A stretch of 36,119 bases of DNA, from positions 1 to 36,119 of the IMG/VR virus record IMGVR_UViG_3300025570_000046. One strand, 5' to 3'. A program made the position numbers and the translations under genes. Below are positions 16,405-23,684 of the stretch, piece by piece. The notes beneath the pieces were generated by a model that saw nothing but the letters and a program-made list of their open reading frames with translations, was not told where the DNA came from and searched no databases. The DNA comes from a virus. Position 1 is the stretch's first letter; each line of letters begins with the position of its first letter.

Positions 16405-18645
16405 ATGAAAAAACTAAAAGATTTACTGAATGAAACTATCAACCCACAGTTAGGTAAAGTTTATTCTGACCCATACGCTAAATCATTCGTTAAAGAAAAC
16501 GAAGATGAAGAATCCTCAGAGATGACTACAGAACAAAAACATGCATTCTTAGAAGCAGTTAAAGCATACAAATCATTTGGTGAAACTGTATATAGAAACG
16601 AAGGGTTATCTGAAGTATACGAATCAATCAGAGGGTTGGTAGAAGTTGCTGGTAAAAATATGGTTAAAGAAACTGAAGGTTCATTTGATGGTATTACTGT
16701 TAGTAGACACGTAAAGAGAATGAATGAATCATTCAAAATATTTGAAAAAACTTTAAGAGAAGTTGCAACACTACAACAACGATTAGAATCATCTTATGAT
16801 GAAATCGGTGAAACATTAGGAAAGTATTACGAAATCAATGAAACTGATGATAGTGAAATTGAAGAAGGTAACGAATTTGGTGCAGCAAGAGCAAAAGCAA
16901 TCGCAAATGGTGATAGTGAATTTGAAGTGGATGGGAAAACTTACAAAGTTACTAATGTTGATAAAGAAGATAAAGAGAATGCTGAAAAGTTCGCAAGTGA
17001 ATCATTAAAAGAATTTAACTATCCACAATCAAAGATGAGTAATGTGTTCAATCTTCACTTTGCTCAATTGACTGACAAACTTCCTGGTATGTTTTATATT
17101 GTTGGTAGGGATGTGTATCACAATGATAAGAAAATCGTTTCGTTGACTGGTATGGATTCAGTTAAATCAGCTGTAGCAAAAGTTAAAAAGAAACTTGGTA
17201 TTAAAGAATCAATGAAACTTACTGATATGTTAAAAGAAGGTAAGGATGTTGGACACTACGAAAGAGTTGGAAACCAAACAATCGTAGATAGTAACTTTGT
17301 AAACTATAGTAAAGGTGTATTACCAAATTCAGAACTCGTACATTTAGGTATGGGTGACTTTGCAATTAAATCAAAATCAGGAACTATTAAATTTCAACGT
17401 TCAGGTAAGATGGATGGTATCGGACAAGATTTTGTTGGTAGACCACATCGTATGACTGATGATAAGAATGGTAAATTGGTAGACTTATTTCTTAAATTAA
17501 TGCTTAAAAAGAAAAAAGCAATAATAAGCATGAGTGAATCAACAGTAAACGAAGGTATGGCTGGATGGATTGCAATTGACCATAAAGGTAATAAATTAGA
17601 AATCAAAAAATCTGAAGCTAAAGACCTTTACAACGCAAAACTATTAGCAATCAAAAAACTAAAAGTACCTAAATCAAAAGTTGGTATGTTGGCAATCAAA
17701 CCAGCAGTTGATGAATCAGTAGTTAACGAAGCAAAGTACGATATCGGAATGGCTCGTAAAGGAAACGGATTAACTATTTATAACAAAGCCGAAGAAGAAA
17801 ATGGTGATTACAAAAACGTAGCCCACATTGATAACAAAGGTAAAGTAAAATACTTAGATAAAAAAGTACCATCCAACATCAAAAAAGAAATCGAAGCCGA
17901 AGCTAAGAAAATGATAGAAATCACAAACGAAGGAAACACAATGATAAAATTAAAAGACTTAATGAACGAATCATTTGGATTTGGTGAACTACCATCATCA
18001 AAGTTAATGAAGATGAAAGTATCAGCTAAAGATATGTTAGCATCAGTTGGTAGTAATAATATAAATGAATCTGAAGAAGATGAATCTGCAAACGAAGATG
18101 TTTATGTTAAAAATAAAAAGACCGGAAATACTTACGCAGTAAAAAACGCTGACCCATCTAAGCATGAACCACCATCTGAAAAAGAGATATCAAAAGCAAA
18201 AGCAGATGCAAAAGACGAACCACAACGGGGTTCGGTATCGAAACCAAAATCATTTGATGATGGCGACCCAACCTATTCTGGTCAGACAACAAAAGCGAGA
18301 GATAACGCAGAGAGAGGAACATCAGATGCAGAAGATGAGCCTGTGAGAGATGACAATACAGATATGCAGATTGCAGACATGAAAGATGAACTCAAACGAA
18401 TGAACCCAAAAGACGTATCAGACTATGCAGAATCTGATATATTCCCTTATTTAAAAGGAAAGGATTTAAAGACAGCAGAGACTTTAGTTTCAGATATAGC
18501 AAAGTTGCACCATATTCGCGACATTGAGGAAATAACACCTTTGAAAAAGAAACTGTCCAAATTATTTGATGATAGAATGACTTTAGAATCAGTTAATGAA
18601 ACTAAAAAAAGATTTAAGAAATTGGCTAATATTATAAAAGGATAA
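16405..18645 (+). CDS. Multi-module head protein with internal copies of the leader motif, candidate polyprotein
   Basis: 746 residues. Starts MKKLKDLLNE/T. Related leader-like segments recur inside: MKLTDMLKE/G at 270-279 and MIKLKDLMNE/S at 513-523, as if three genes had fused. Other predicted protease junctions are STVNE/G at 383, SVVNE/A at 442, ITNE/G at 509, INE/S near 555 and ESVNE/T near the end. Modules: helical 40-150; 160-260 with a KTYKV strand; 280-375 beta-rich; 384-435 (GMAGWIAIDHKGNKLEI to KVGMLAIKPAVDE), a compact module; 445-505; and 565-746, a charged helical tail. The ribosome binding site is AAGGA, six bases before the ATG. The gene lies right after the protease, where T4 encodes scaffold gp22. 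The true gp22-like protein is at 19848, so this one is more likely packaged cargo than scaffold. That is inference. Confidence 0.75.
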   Translation: MKKLKDLLNETINPQLGKVYSDPYAKSFVKENEDEESSEMTTEQKHAFLEAVKAYKSFGETVYRNEGLSEVYESIRGLVEVAGKNMVKETEGSFDGITVSRHVKRMNESFKIFEKTLREVATLQQRLESSYDEIGETLGKYYEINETDDSEIEEGNEFGAARAKAIANGDSEFEVDGKTYKVTNVDKEDKENAEKFASESLKEFNYPQSKMSNVFNLHFAQLTDKLPGMFYIVGRDVYHNDKKIVSLTGMDSVKSAVAKVKKKLGIKESMKLTDMLKEGKDVGHYERVGNQTIVDSNFVNYSKGVLPNSELVHLGMGDFAIKSKSGTIKFQRSGKMDGIGQDFVGRPHRMTDDKNGKLVDLFLKLMLKKKKAIISMSESTVNEGMAGWIAIDHKGNKLEIKKSEAKDLYNAKLLAIKKLKVPKSKVGMLAIKPAVDESVVNEAKYDIGMARKGNGLTIYNKAEEENGDYKNVAHIDNKGKVKYLDKKVPSNIKKEIEAEAKKMIEITNEGNTMIKLKDLMNESFGFGELPSSKLMKMKVSAKDMLASVGSNNINESEEDESANEDVYVKNKKTGNTYAVKNADPSKHEPPSEKEISKAKADAKDEPQRGSVSKPKSFDDGDPTYSGQTTKARDNAERGTSDAEDEPVRDDNTDMQIADMKDELKRMNPKDVSDYAESDIFPYLKGKDLKTAETLVSDIAKLHHIRDIEEITPLKKKLSKLFDDRMTLESVNETKKRFKKLANIIKG
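17941..18645 (+). CDS. Possible nested in-frame product from an internal start
   Basis: An in-frame ATG at 17941 is preceded by AAGGA with a six-base gap, the same layout as the start at 16405. It opens with MIKLKDLMNE/S, the leader shared by the other short genes. A 234-residue protein (FGFGELPSSKLMKMKVSAKD early, helical tail late) could be made separately. Either a real second start exists or this is the scar of a gene fusion. The sequence cannot decide. Confidence 0.4.
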   Translation: MIKLKDLMNESFGFGELPSSKLMKMKVSAKDMLASVGSNNINESEEDESANEDVYVKNKKTGNTYAVKNADPSKHEPPSEKEISKAKADAKDEPQRGSVSKPKSFDDGDPTYSGQTTKARDNAERGTSDAEDEPVRDDNTDMQIADMKDELKRMNPKDVSDYAESDIFPYLKGKDLKTAETLVSDIAKLHHIRDIEEITPLKKKLSKLFDDRMTLESVNETKKRFKKLANIIKG

Positions 18646-18650
18646 CCACA

Positions 18651-19154
18651 ATGGATTACTCAGATATATTACAAGACATTTCAGTTGACTTATCTTCTAT
18701 GGTAAAGAAACATCTAAAGAATATTAAAAAATTAGATTCCAAACAACAAAAACAATTTGGAAACCTATTTGGAGATATGAAGCAAGGCATAGATGATTTA
18801 TCAGAAGGAACATACGAATCAGTAGTTACTGAAGCTGTTAAAGAGGTAGTTATTAGTAATAGGATATTAAATTTTTTAGAAGAACGTGGTGTAATAAAGG
18901 CATCAGATTCACAAAAAATTCATAAAGACTTAACAGCATTCTTAAAGAAAAACTTAAATGAATCAGTAAACGAAGCAAAGATTGCATTTGTGAATGATAA
19001 GTTAGTAGGTGATAGAATCCAAAAATCAGGACTCTTACCACTATTAGGTGATAACAACGTATCTTTAAATCCTAACAAAGTGAAATTTACAAGAGAGTTA
19101 AGAGATACATTAGTAAAACTTTATAAAAAATACAGTTCATTAACTGTTAAATAA
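18651..19154 (+). CDS. Three-module head protein with two V-x-E-A junctions
   Basis: 167 residues. Residues 1-55 are a helical module (MDYSDILQDISVDLSSMVKK). ESVVTE/A follows at 57-62, then a helical module 63-102 (ISNRILNFLEERGVIKASD), then ESVNE/A at 104-108. The last is a C-terminal module 109-167 with SGLLPLLGDNNVSLNP and RELRDTLVKLYKKY. The first junction is encoded by the same 21 bases (18816-18836) that occur at 8787-8807 in the 7941 polyprotein. The ribosome binding site is AAGGA, eight bases before the ATG. Candidate substrate of the prohead protease; module functions unknown. Confidence 0.7.
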   Translation: MDYSDILQDISVDLSSMVKKHLKNIKKLDSKQQKQFGNLFGDMKQGIDDLSEGTYESVVTEAVKEVVISNRILNFLEERGVIKASDSQKIHKDLTAFLKKNLNESVNEAKIAFVNDKLVGDRIQKSGLLPLLGDNNVSLNPNKVKFTRELRDTLVKLYKKYSSLTVK

Positions 19155-19155
19155 A

Positions 19156-19353
19156 ATGATAAAACTTAAAGATATACTTAACGAATCTGTAGAGTCAGAT
19201 AAATTATCGAAGGATATTAATAAATCAATTTTAAAGATTGATGATAGTATGTCCTATGTTGATTTTGCTCACGCAGTAGCTAAAGTTTTAAAAGATGAGT
19301 ATGGTAAGCACAACTATATACCATTCATTAACGAATTAAAAAAGAAACTTTAA
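19156..19353 (+). CDS. Small protein with capsid-targeting-like leader
   Basis: 65 residues, starting MIKLKDILNE/S and so sharing the leader of the genes at 7636 and 16405. The remaining 55 residues form a helical domain (DDSMSYVDFAHAVAKVLKDE, ending FINELKKKL). The ATG lies one base after the previous stop. It is the last gene of the head block before a hairpin terminator. Proposed to be packaged and trimmed after Glu10; this is inference from the leader. Confidence 0.65.
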   Translation: MIKLKDILNESVESDKLSKDINKSILKIDDSMSYVDFAHAVAKVLKDEYGKHNYIPFINELKKKL

Positions 19354-19381
19354 TAAAGTCTTATCTATCAAATTTATTTTA

Positions 19382-19389
19382 ATATTTAT
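19382..19389 (+). promoter_or_regulatory. Late-promoter-like motif ATATTTAT abutting a terminator hairpin
   Basis: An exact copy two bases before the hairpin at 19391. A start site about six bases downstream would fall inside the 5' arm. Transcripts begun here could not form the full hairpin, while read-through from upstream would. Confidence 0.45.
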
Positions 19390-19390
19390 A

Positions 19391-19426
19391 TACACCTATC
19401 ATTAGTTTGGTAGGTGTATTTTTTTT
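19391..19426 (+). terminator. Intrinsic terminator between the head block and the bS21 gene
   Basis: TACACCTATCA (19391-19401) pairs with TGGTAGGTGTA (19408-19418) with one G-T pair, loop TTAGTT, followed by eight T. It lies 37 bases after the stop at 19353 and ends 14 bases before the bS21 start. It could alternatively act as a control element for bS21. Confidence 0.8.
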
Positions 19427-19440
19427 AATAAAACAATTAT

Positions 19441-19698
19441 ATGCAAGAGCAAAACAAAAAACCTTACAAACGAATAAATAGAGACGATATGGAAATACCT
19501 GGTAATCCATTAGCAGTAAAAGTTGTGAATGGTAACATAGAGTTAGCACTCAAAGCTTTCAAAAGAAAAATCAAAGATAGTGGTAAGATGGAAGAAGTCA
19601 GAGACCGAAAAGAATTCCGCAAACCATCTGTGATTAACAGAGAGAAAATGAAAAACGCTAAATACTCTGAATGGATGCGTAGACAGACTGAAATTTAG
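19441..19698 (+). CDS. rpsU: Ribosomal protein bS21 homologue
   Basis: 85 residues. Residues 24-75 match bS21: VKVVNGNIELALKAFKRKIKDSG, then EVRDRKEFRKPSV, then a basic helix to about 75. The family hallmarks ALKxFKRK and the KPS that follows the basic turn are intact. It has about 20 extra N-terminal residues (MQEQNKKPYKRINRDDMEIP). bS21 binds the 30S platform near the anti-Shine-Dalgarno end of 16S rRNA, and in Bacteroidetes it is implicated in masking that end. Marine phages encoding bS21 have been reported. The phage copy may replace or compete with the host protein to alter initiation on late messages; that is inference. It has no Shine-Dalgarno sequence of its own and sits alone between a terminator and the scaffold promoter. 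Confidence 0.85.
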   Translation: MQEQNKKPYKRINRDDMEIPGNPLAVKVVNGNIELALKAFKRKIKDSGKMEEVRDRKEFRKPSVINREKMKNAKYSEWMRRQTEI

Positions 19699-19732
19699 TA
19701 AACACTATTATATCGTTTTCAATTTTAGTATA

Positions 19733-19740
19733 CTATTTAT
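19733..19740 (+). promoter_or_regulatory. Late-promoter-like motif, variant CTATTTAT
   Basis: A one-base variant of ATATTTAT, 107 bases before the scaffold start. It gives the longest leader in the window. It would drive scaffold and major capsid protein. Confidence 0.4.
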
Positions 19741-19847
19741 TAGAAATCAAAATACTATCTTTCCAATAGGTAGTCACGATTATTTTTATAAAATTCTATT
19801 AAGATTTTAATAATCTTATTTCCAAAACAAATTTAAGGAGAAAAATT
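19741..19847 (+). promoter_or_regulatory. Structured leader of the scaffold/capsid unit
   Basis: Two hairpins can be drawn: ACTATC (19754-19759) with GGTAGT (19769-19774), followed by a T-rich stretch, and TAAGATT (19800-19806) with AATCTTA (19812-19818). A strong AAGGAG follows just before the ATG. The hairpins may stabilise the abundant capsid message or be a weak attenuator. In AT-rich DNA such short hairpins also arise by chance. Confidence 0.3.
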
Positions 19848-20798
19848 ATGGCAAGAAAAGACTTGTTATCAGAAGCAATTGCTGATGCTAAAGCCGTTAA
19901 AGAAACTGCAATGGCAAACGCTAAATTGGCTTTAGAAGAGGCATTCACTCCAAAGTTGCAATCTATGATTTCTGCAAAGTTAGCTGAAGAAGCTGATGAT
20001 GAAGAGGTAGACGAAACTTACGAAGGTGAAGAGACTGAAGAAAGCTATCACGAAGAAGAAGAAGTATCTGAAGAAGAAGACATGGACGAAGAAGACGAAA
20101 TGGAAATGGATTCTGAAGAAGAAGAAATGGAAATGGACTTAGATTCTGATGATTCTGAAGAAGAAGATATGGAAGTATCTGAAGAAGAAGACATGGACGC
20201 GGATGAGGATGATTTAGATTTAGAATCTATAATCGCTGAATTGGAAGCTGAAATGGACGAAGAAGAAGATATGGATTCTGAAGAAGAAGATATGGAAGTA
20301 TCTGAAGAAGAAGATATGGAAGTATCTGAAGAAGAAGAAGAAATCGATTTGGATGAAGTTATCAGAACATTGAAAGAAATGGAACATGACGAAGAAGAAG
20401 CGATGACTGAAGCTGAAGAAGACATGGACGAAGAAGAAGATTCAACTGAAGAATTAGAAGAAGCTTACAGAACAATTGAATCTCTAAGAGGTACAATTAA
20501 TGAAGTAAATCTTTTAAACGCTAAGTTACTTTACACTAACAAATTATTCAGAACATTTGACCTTAATGAAGGACAAAAAGTAAAAGTTCTTGAAAACTTT
20601 GATAGAACATCTTCAGTACGTGAAGTTAAGTTAGTATTTTCAACATTAGCTGAAAATCTTAACGTAGCTAAGAAAACAAAAGTTGTTGTTAAAGAAGGTT
20701 ATGCTTCTAAAGCAACAAAAAGTTCTGCACCAAAGAAAATAATTTCTGAAGGTAACGAAATGGCAGCAAGATGGAAAAAACTTGCTGGTTTAAAATAA
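19848..20798 (+). CDS. gp22: Prohead scaffold protein, T4 gp22-like
   Basis: 316 residues (T4 gp22 has 269). It lies directly before the major capsid gene, as in T4. It starts MARKDLLSE/A, closely resembling the T4 gp22 start with its protease site. Residues 48-207 are an extremely acidic repeat built from SEEEDME-type units with almost no basic residues. The C-terminal third (EAYRTIESLRGTINEVNLLN, LFRTFDLNEGQKVKVLENFD, LVFSTLAENLNV) looks like the coiled gp22 core of marine T4-like phages. IISE/G near residue 301 is another cut site. The scaffold shapes the prohead and is digested by gp21 before packaging. Strong ribosome binding site AAGGAG. The acidic repeat is much longer than in T4. Confidence 0.85.
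   Translation: MARKDLLSEAIADAKAVKETAMANAKLALEEAFTPKLQSMISAKLAEEADDEEVDETYEGEETEESYHEEEEVSEEEDMDEEDEMEMDSEEEEMEMDLDSDDSEEEDMEVSEEEDMDADEDDLDLESIIAELEAEMDEEEDMDSEEEDMEVSEEEDMEVSEEEEEIDLDEVIRTLKEMEHDEEEAMTEAEEDMDEEEDSTEELEEAYRTIESLRGTINEVNLLNAKLLYTNKLFRTFDLNEGQKVKVLENFDRTSSVREVKLVFSTLAENLNVAKKTKVVVKEGYASKATKSSAPKKIISEGNEMAARWKKLAGLK
19989..20468 (+). repeat. Acidic low-complexity repeat inside the scaffold gene
   Basis: Imperfect repeats of a GAAGAAGAAGA-ATGGA pattern encode SEEEDME units; the longer phrase DMEVSEEEDM occurs at least twice. This looks like slippage-driven expansion. It also produces a long artefactual Ser-rich reading frame on the minus strand. Confidence 0.85.
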
Positions 20799-20825
20799 AT
20801 TAATAAACTTAATAGGAGAAAAAAA

Positions 20826-22460
20826 ATGGATTTAAAAAACATCCTTAATGAAGGTTCTTCTCATACCGCTAGATTGTCTGAAGCTACAAGAGCTTTGGCA
20901 GGGAAATGGGAAAAAACTGGTCTTTTAGAAGGAATTGACAACGAAGTTGAAAAAGCTGGTGTTGCAACACTTTTAGAAAACCAAGCACGACAATTAGTAA
21001 AAGAAGCTTCTGCTACTGGTACTTCTGCAAATTCAGAAGAGTGGGCTGGTGTAGCTCTACCATTAGTAAGACGTATCTTTTCTGAAATCGTAGCAAAAGA
21101 TTTCGTATCTGTACAACCAATGAACTTACCATCGGGTCTAGTATTTTATCTAGATTTCAAATATGGAACAGGTCAAACTGGATTTGCAACAGGTAGTGGT
21201 AAAGATTCACAAACTGATTCTGTATTCGGTGTAACTGATACTACTTCAGACCCATCAGGTGGTTTGTACGGTGCAGGTAGATTTGGATACTCAATCAACG
21301 ATGCAACATCTGCAACTCAAACATTGGGTACTGCTGGAGCAAACAAATTCGTAACTTCATCTGTATCACTTGCAGACGTAAATTATGATACTCAGTTTAC
21401 TTCATCTAATGGTGCTGATATCGTTAGTGGACTTATTTACAAAATCGCTGTACCAACAGCATCTATCTCTGGATATGATGATAAAGGAATCAGAGGATTT
21501 AGAGTAGAAGGTGCTGAAATTACAGACCAATATCCACAGTTTACTGTAGCAAATGGCGGAGATATCGTATTTGTTGCAAAAGGTGCTTTAGATGCTAGTA
21601 CACTTGTAGTTAAGTATCACAAACAACCAACTGATACATCAAGAGGTGATTTCGAAGCAACTGGAACTTCATTAACTGCTAATCCTGAAGTTGATATCGA
21701 TATTCCAGAATTGAATGTTGAAATGAAGAGTTTACCAATTGTTGCTAAGACACGTAAGTTGAAAGCACAATGGACTCCGGAATTCGCACAAGATTTGAAC
21801 GCTTATCATTCAATCGATGCTGAAGCTGAATTAACTTCTATGTTGTCAGAATATATCTCACAAGAGATTGATTTTGAAATCTTAGATATGTTGATTCAAG
21901 ATGCTAAGAGTACTGGTTACTGGTCTACACAAGTAGGTAGAGAATGGAATGGAAACGCATTTGCTGACTATTCTACAACTGGAGCAGCTGCTTCTGCATT
22001 TACACAAGGTGCATGGTTTCAAACACTTGGTACTGTAGTTGCTGGTGTATCTAACAAGATTCACCAAAAAACATTAAGAGGTGGAGCTAACTTTATGGTA
22101 GTATCTCCTGATGTTGCAACAATTATTGAATCTATCCCAGGATATGCTTCAACAGCAGATAACGGTGATGCTCAATTTGCATTCGGTGTAACTAAAATTG
22201 GTTCATTGAACAGTAGATTCCAAGTATATAAGAATCCTTATATGAAAGAGAACGTAATCCTAATGGGATATAGAGGAACACAATTCCTTGAAACTGGTGC
22301 TGTTTACAGTCCATACATTCCATTGATTATGACTCCATTGGTATATGACCCTAAAAACTTCACTCCTCGTAAGGGCGTTATGACACGTTACGCGAAGAAA
22401 ATGTTGAGAGGGGAATTCTACGGTAAGGTTTATGTAGATGGATTACACAAAATTCAGTAA
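20826..22460 (+). CDS. gp23: Major capsid protein, T4 gp23 family
   Basis: 544 residues (T4 gp23 has 521). It forms the hexamers of the head. The N-terminal propeptide starts MDLKNILNE/G and contains several hydrophobic-x-Glu sites. By analogy with T4 cleavage after Glu65, I predict maturation at LVKE/A after Glu60, just before SATGTSANSEEWAGVALPLVRR. The conserved core VRRIFSEIVAKDFVSVQPMN spans 81-100, and GLVFYLDFKYGTG follows. The C-terminal RKGVMTRYAKKMLRGEFYG is also gp23-like. The strong AGGAG upstream fits the most abundant virion protein. The unit ends with a perfect terminator at 22496. Confidence 0.95.
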   Translation: MDLKNILNEGSSHTARLSEATRALAGKWEKTGLLEGIDNEVEKAGVATLLENQARQLVKEASATGTSANSEEWAGVALPLVRRIFSEIVAKDFVSVQPMNLPSGLVFYLDFKYGTGQTGFATGSGKDSQTDSVFGVTDTTSDPSGGLYGAGRFGYSINDATSATQTLGTAGANKFVTSSVSLADVNYDTQFTSSNGADIVSGLIYKIAVPTASISGYDDKGIRGFRVEGAEITDQYPQFTVANGGDIVFVAKGALDASTLVVKYHKQPTDTSRGDFEATGTSLTANPEVDIDIPELNVEMKSLPIVAKTRKLKAQWTPEFAQDLNAYHSIDAEAELTSMLSEYISQEIDFEILDMLIQDAKSTGYWSTQVGREWNGNAFADYSTTGAAASAFTQGAWFQTLGTVVAGVSNKIHQKTLRGGANFMVVSPDVATIIESIPGYASTADNGDAQFAFGVTKIGSLNSRFQVYKNPYMKENVILMGYRGTQFLETGAVYSPYIPLIMTPLVYDPKNFTPRKGVMTRYAKKMLRGEFYGKVYVDGLHKIQ

Positions 22461-22495
22461 TCATTAGATTATAGAATTTATACTTAATTTAAAGA

Positions 22496-22522
22496 GGGGA
22501 ACAGAAATGTTCCCCTTTTTTT
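22496..22522 (+). terminator. Strong intrinsic terminator after the major capsid gene
   Basis: GGGGAACA (22496-22503) and TGTTCCCC (22508-22515) form a perfect 8-bp stem capped by a GAAA tetraloop and followed by seven T. It lies 36 bases after the capsid stop. Confidence 0.92.
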
Positions 22523-22554
22523 ATGCCTTAAATGTTGTAATAAAAAATGACTTG

Positions 22555-22562
22555 ATATTTAT
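22555..22562 (+). promoter_or_regulatory. Late-promoter-like motif ATATTTAT
   Basis: An exact copy between the capsid terminator and the PhoH-like gene, 29 bases before its ATG. Confidence 0.5.
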
Positions 22563-22591
22563 ACTAAAGGTTATTTAATATAGGATTACAT

Positions 22592-23251
22592 ATGCCAGAG
22601 AACGTAGAAAGAAAACCACCTAAAGGAAACATTAAATTTACAATTTCACTATCAGATGAACAAAAAACATCAAAAGGAGAAATACTCAATCATCCGTTTA
22701 ATTTTATCATAGGCCAGGCGGGTAGTGGTAAAACTTTATTAGCATGTCAAGTTGGATTGGATATGTTTTTTAAAAGACAAGTTAATAAAATAGTTATAAC
22801 AAGACCAACTGTATCAAATGAGGACAATGGGTTTCTACCTGGCTCATTAGATGAAAAGATGGAGCCTTGGTTAGTACCAATCAAATCTAATATGAGAAAA
22901 GTTTATAACAAACCAGCTATTTTAGATAAAATGATGGTAGATGAGCAAATAGAATTAGTATCATTAACACACTTTAGAGGAAGAACATTTGATAACTCCA
23001 TAGTTATAGTAGATGAGTTTCAAAATCTAACTAAACAACAACTTCTTATGGTGTTGGGTCGTGTCGGTAAAGGCTCTACTATGATATTATGTGGTGACCC
23101 ACAACAAATTGATTTAAAATTTAGGAATGATTCAGCAATACATGAAGTTCCTAAATTAAAAGGTTCAAAATGGGTTTACGATGTTGTATTAAAAGATAAT
23201 CATAGACATGAATCTTTAAATGATATTTTAAGATTATTAACAGAATATTAA
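22592..23251 (+). CDS. phoH: PhoH-like P-loop ATPase
   Basis: 219 residues. Walker A GQAGSGKT at 41-48 and Walker B IVIVDEFQN with Asp141 and Glu142. The PhoH signatures TRPTVSNEDNGFLPG and GDPQQIDL are present, and it ends with a NHRHESLNDI helix. It covers essentially only the ATPase core. PhoH-like genes are widespread in marine phages; proposed roles include RNA metabolism and phosphate stress, but the phage function is not established. It is its own transcription unit between structural genes, with a weak AGGA ribosome binding site. Confidence 0.9.
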   Translation: MPENVERKPPKGNIKFTISLSDEQKTSKGEILNHPFNFIIGQAGSGKTLLACQVGLDMFFKRQVNKIVITRPTVSNEDNGFLPGSLDEKMEPWLVPIKSNMRKVYNKPAILDKMMVDEQIELVSLTHFRGRTFDNSIVIVDEFQNLTKQQLLMVLGRVGKGSTMILCGDPQQIDLKFRNDSAIHEVPKLKGSKWVYDVVLKDNHRHESLNDILRLLTEY

Positions 23252-23258
23252 ATTGTAT

Positions 23259-23266
23259 ATATTTAT
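23259..23266 (+). promoter_or_regulatory. Late-promoter-like motif ATATTTAT
   Basis: An exact copy eight bases after the PhoH stop and 24 bases before the ATG at 23291. It opens the fibre cassette. Confidence 0.5.
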
Positions 23267-23290
23267 TATAAACACTAATCAAAGGTAACT

Positions 23291-23683
23291 ATGTCAGCAG
23301 GAAAATATTCATTTACAATAGAACAAGGGTCAACATTAGAATTTGAAATACAATACAAAGATTCTAATGACACTCCTATTGATTTAACGTCATATAATGG
23401 AAGAATGCAAGTAAGACCAACGATTGAGTCATCTGATGTGTATTTAACGTTATCAAGTACCTTACAATCAGATAATACAGGCTTAAACTTTAGTGGTTCA
23501 AACGGAAGTACACCGCTATCATCTGGTTCAATCGGAATATATGTTTCAGCAGTAACTTCATCCGCATTAGATTTTACAACTGCTCATTATGATTTGGAAA
23601 TCTACTCTGGTAGTGGTAATTCTGAATATGTGGTTAGATTGCTAGAAGGTAAGGTAAACTTATCTAAAGAGGTAACACGATAA
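23291..23683 (+). CDS. Small virion beta-domain protein, tail-associated
   Basis: 130 residues, predicted all-beta. It opens with YSFTIEQGSTLEFEIQYKDS, then PIDLTSYNGRMQVRPTI, and ends YDLEIYSGSGNSEYVVRLLEGKVNLS. I recognise this pattern from small structural proteins in the fibre regions of marine phages, where it probably forms an Ig-like domain at the baseplate or fibre base. It lacks a shaft and a chaperone, so it is more likely an adaptor than a receptor binder. It is followed at one base by the collagen-like fibre gene. Ribosome binding site AAAGGT. Confidence 0.7.
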   Translation: MSAGKYSFTIEQGSTLEFEIQYKDSNDTPIDLTSYNGRMQVRPTIESSDVYLTLSSTLQSDNTGLNFSGSNGSTPLSSGSIGIYVSAVTSSALDFTTAHYDLEIYSGSGNSEYVVRLLEGKVNLSKEVTR

Positions 23684-23684
23684 A

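Noticed and set aside
19800-19818. Hairpin TAAGATT/AATCTTA as a terminator before the scaffold gene.
   Set aside because: The stem is AT-only and lacks a following T run. It is more likely chance or a weak leader structure.
20048-20425. A 125-residue Ser-rich reading frame on the minus strand.
   Set aside because: It is the antisense of the GAA-rich acidic repeat. No promoter or ribosome binding site supports it.
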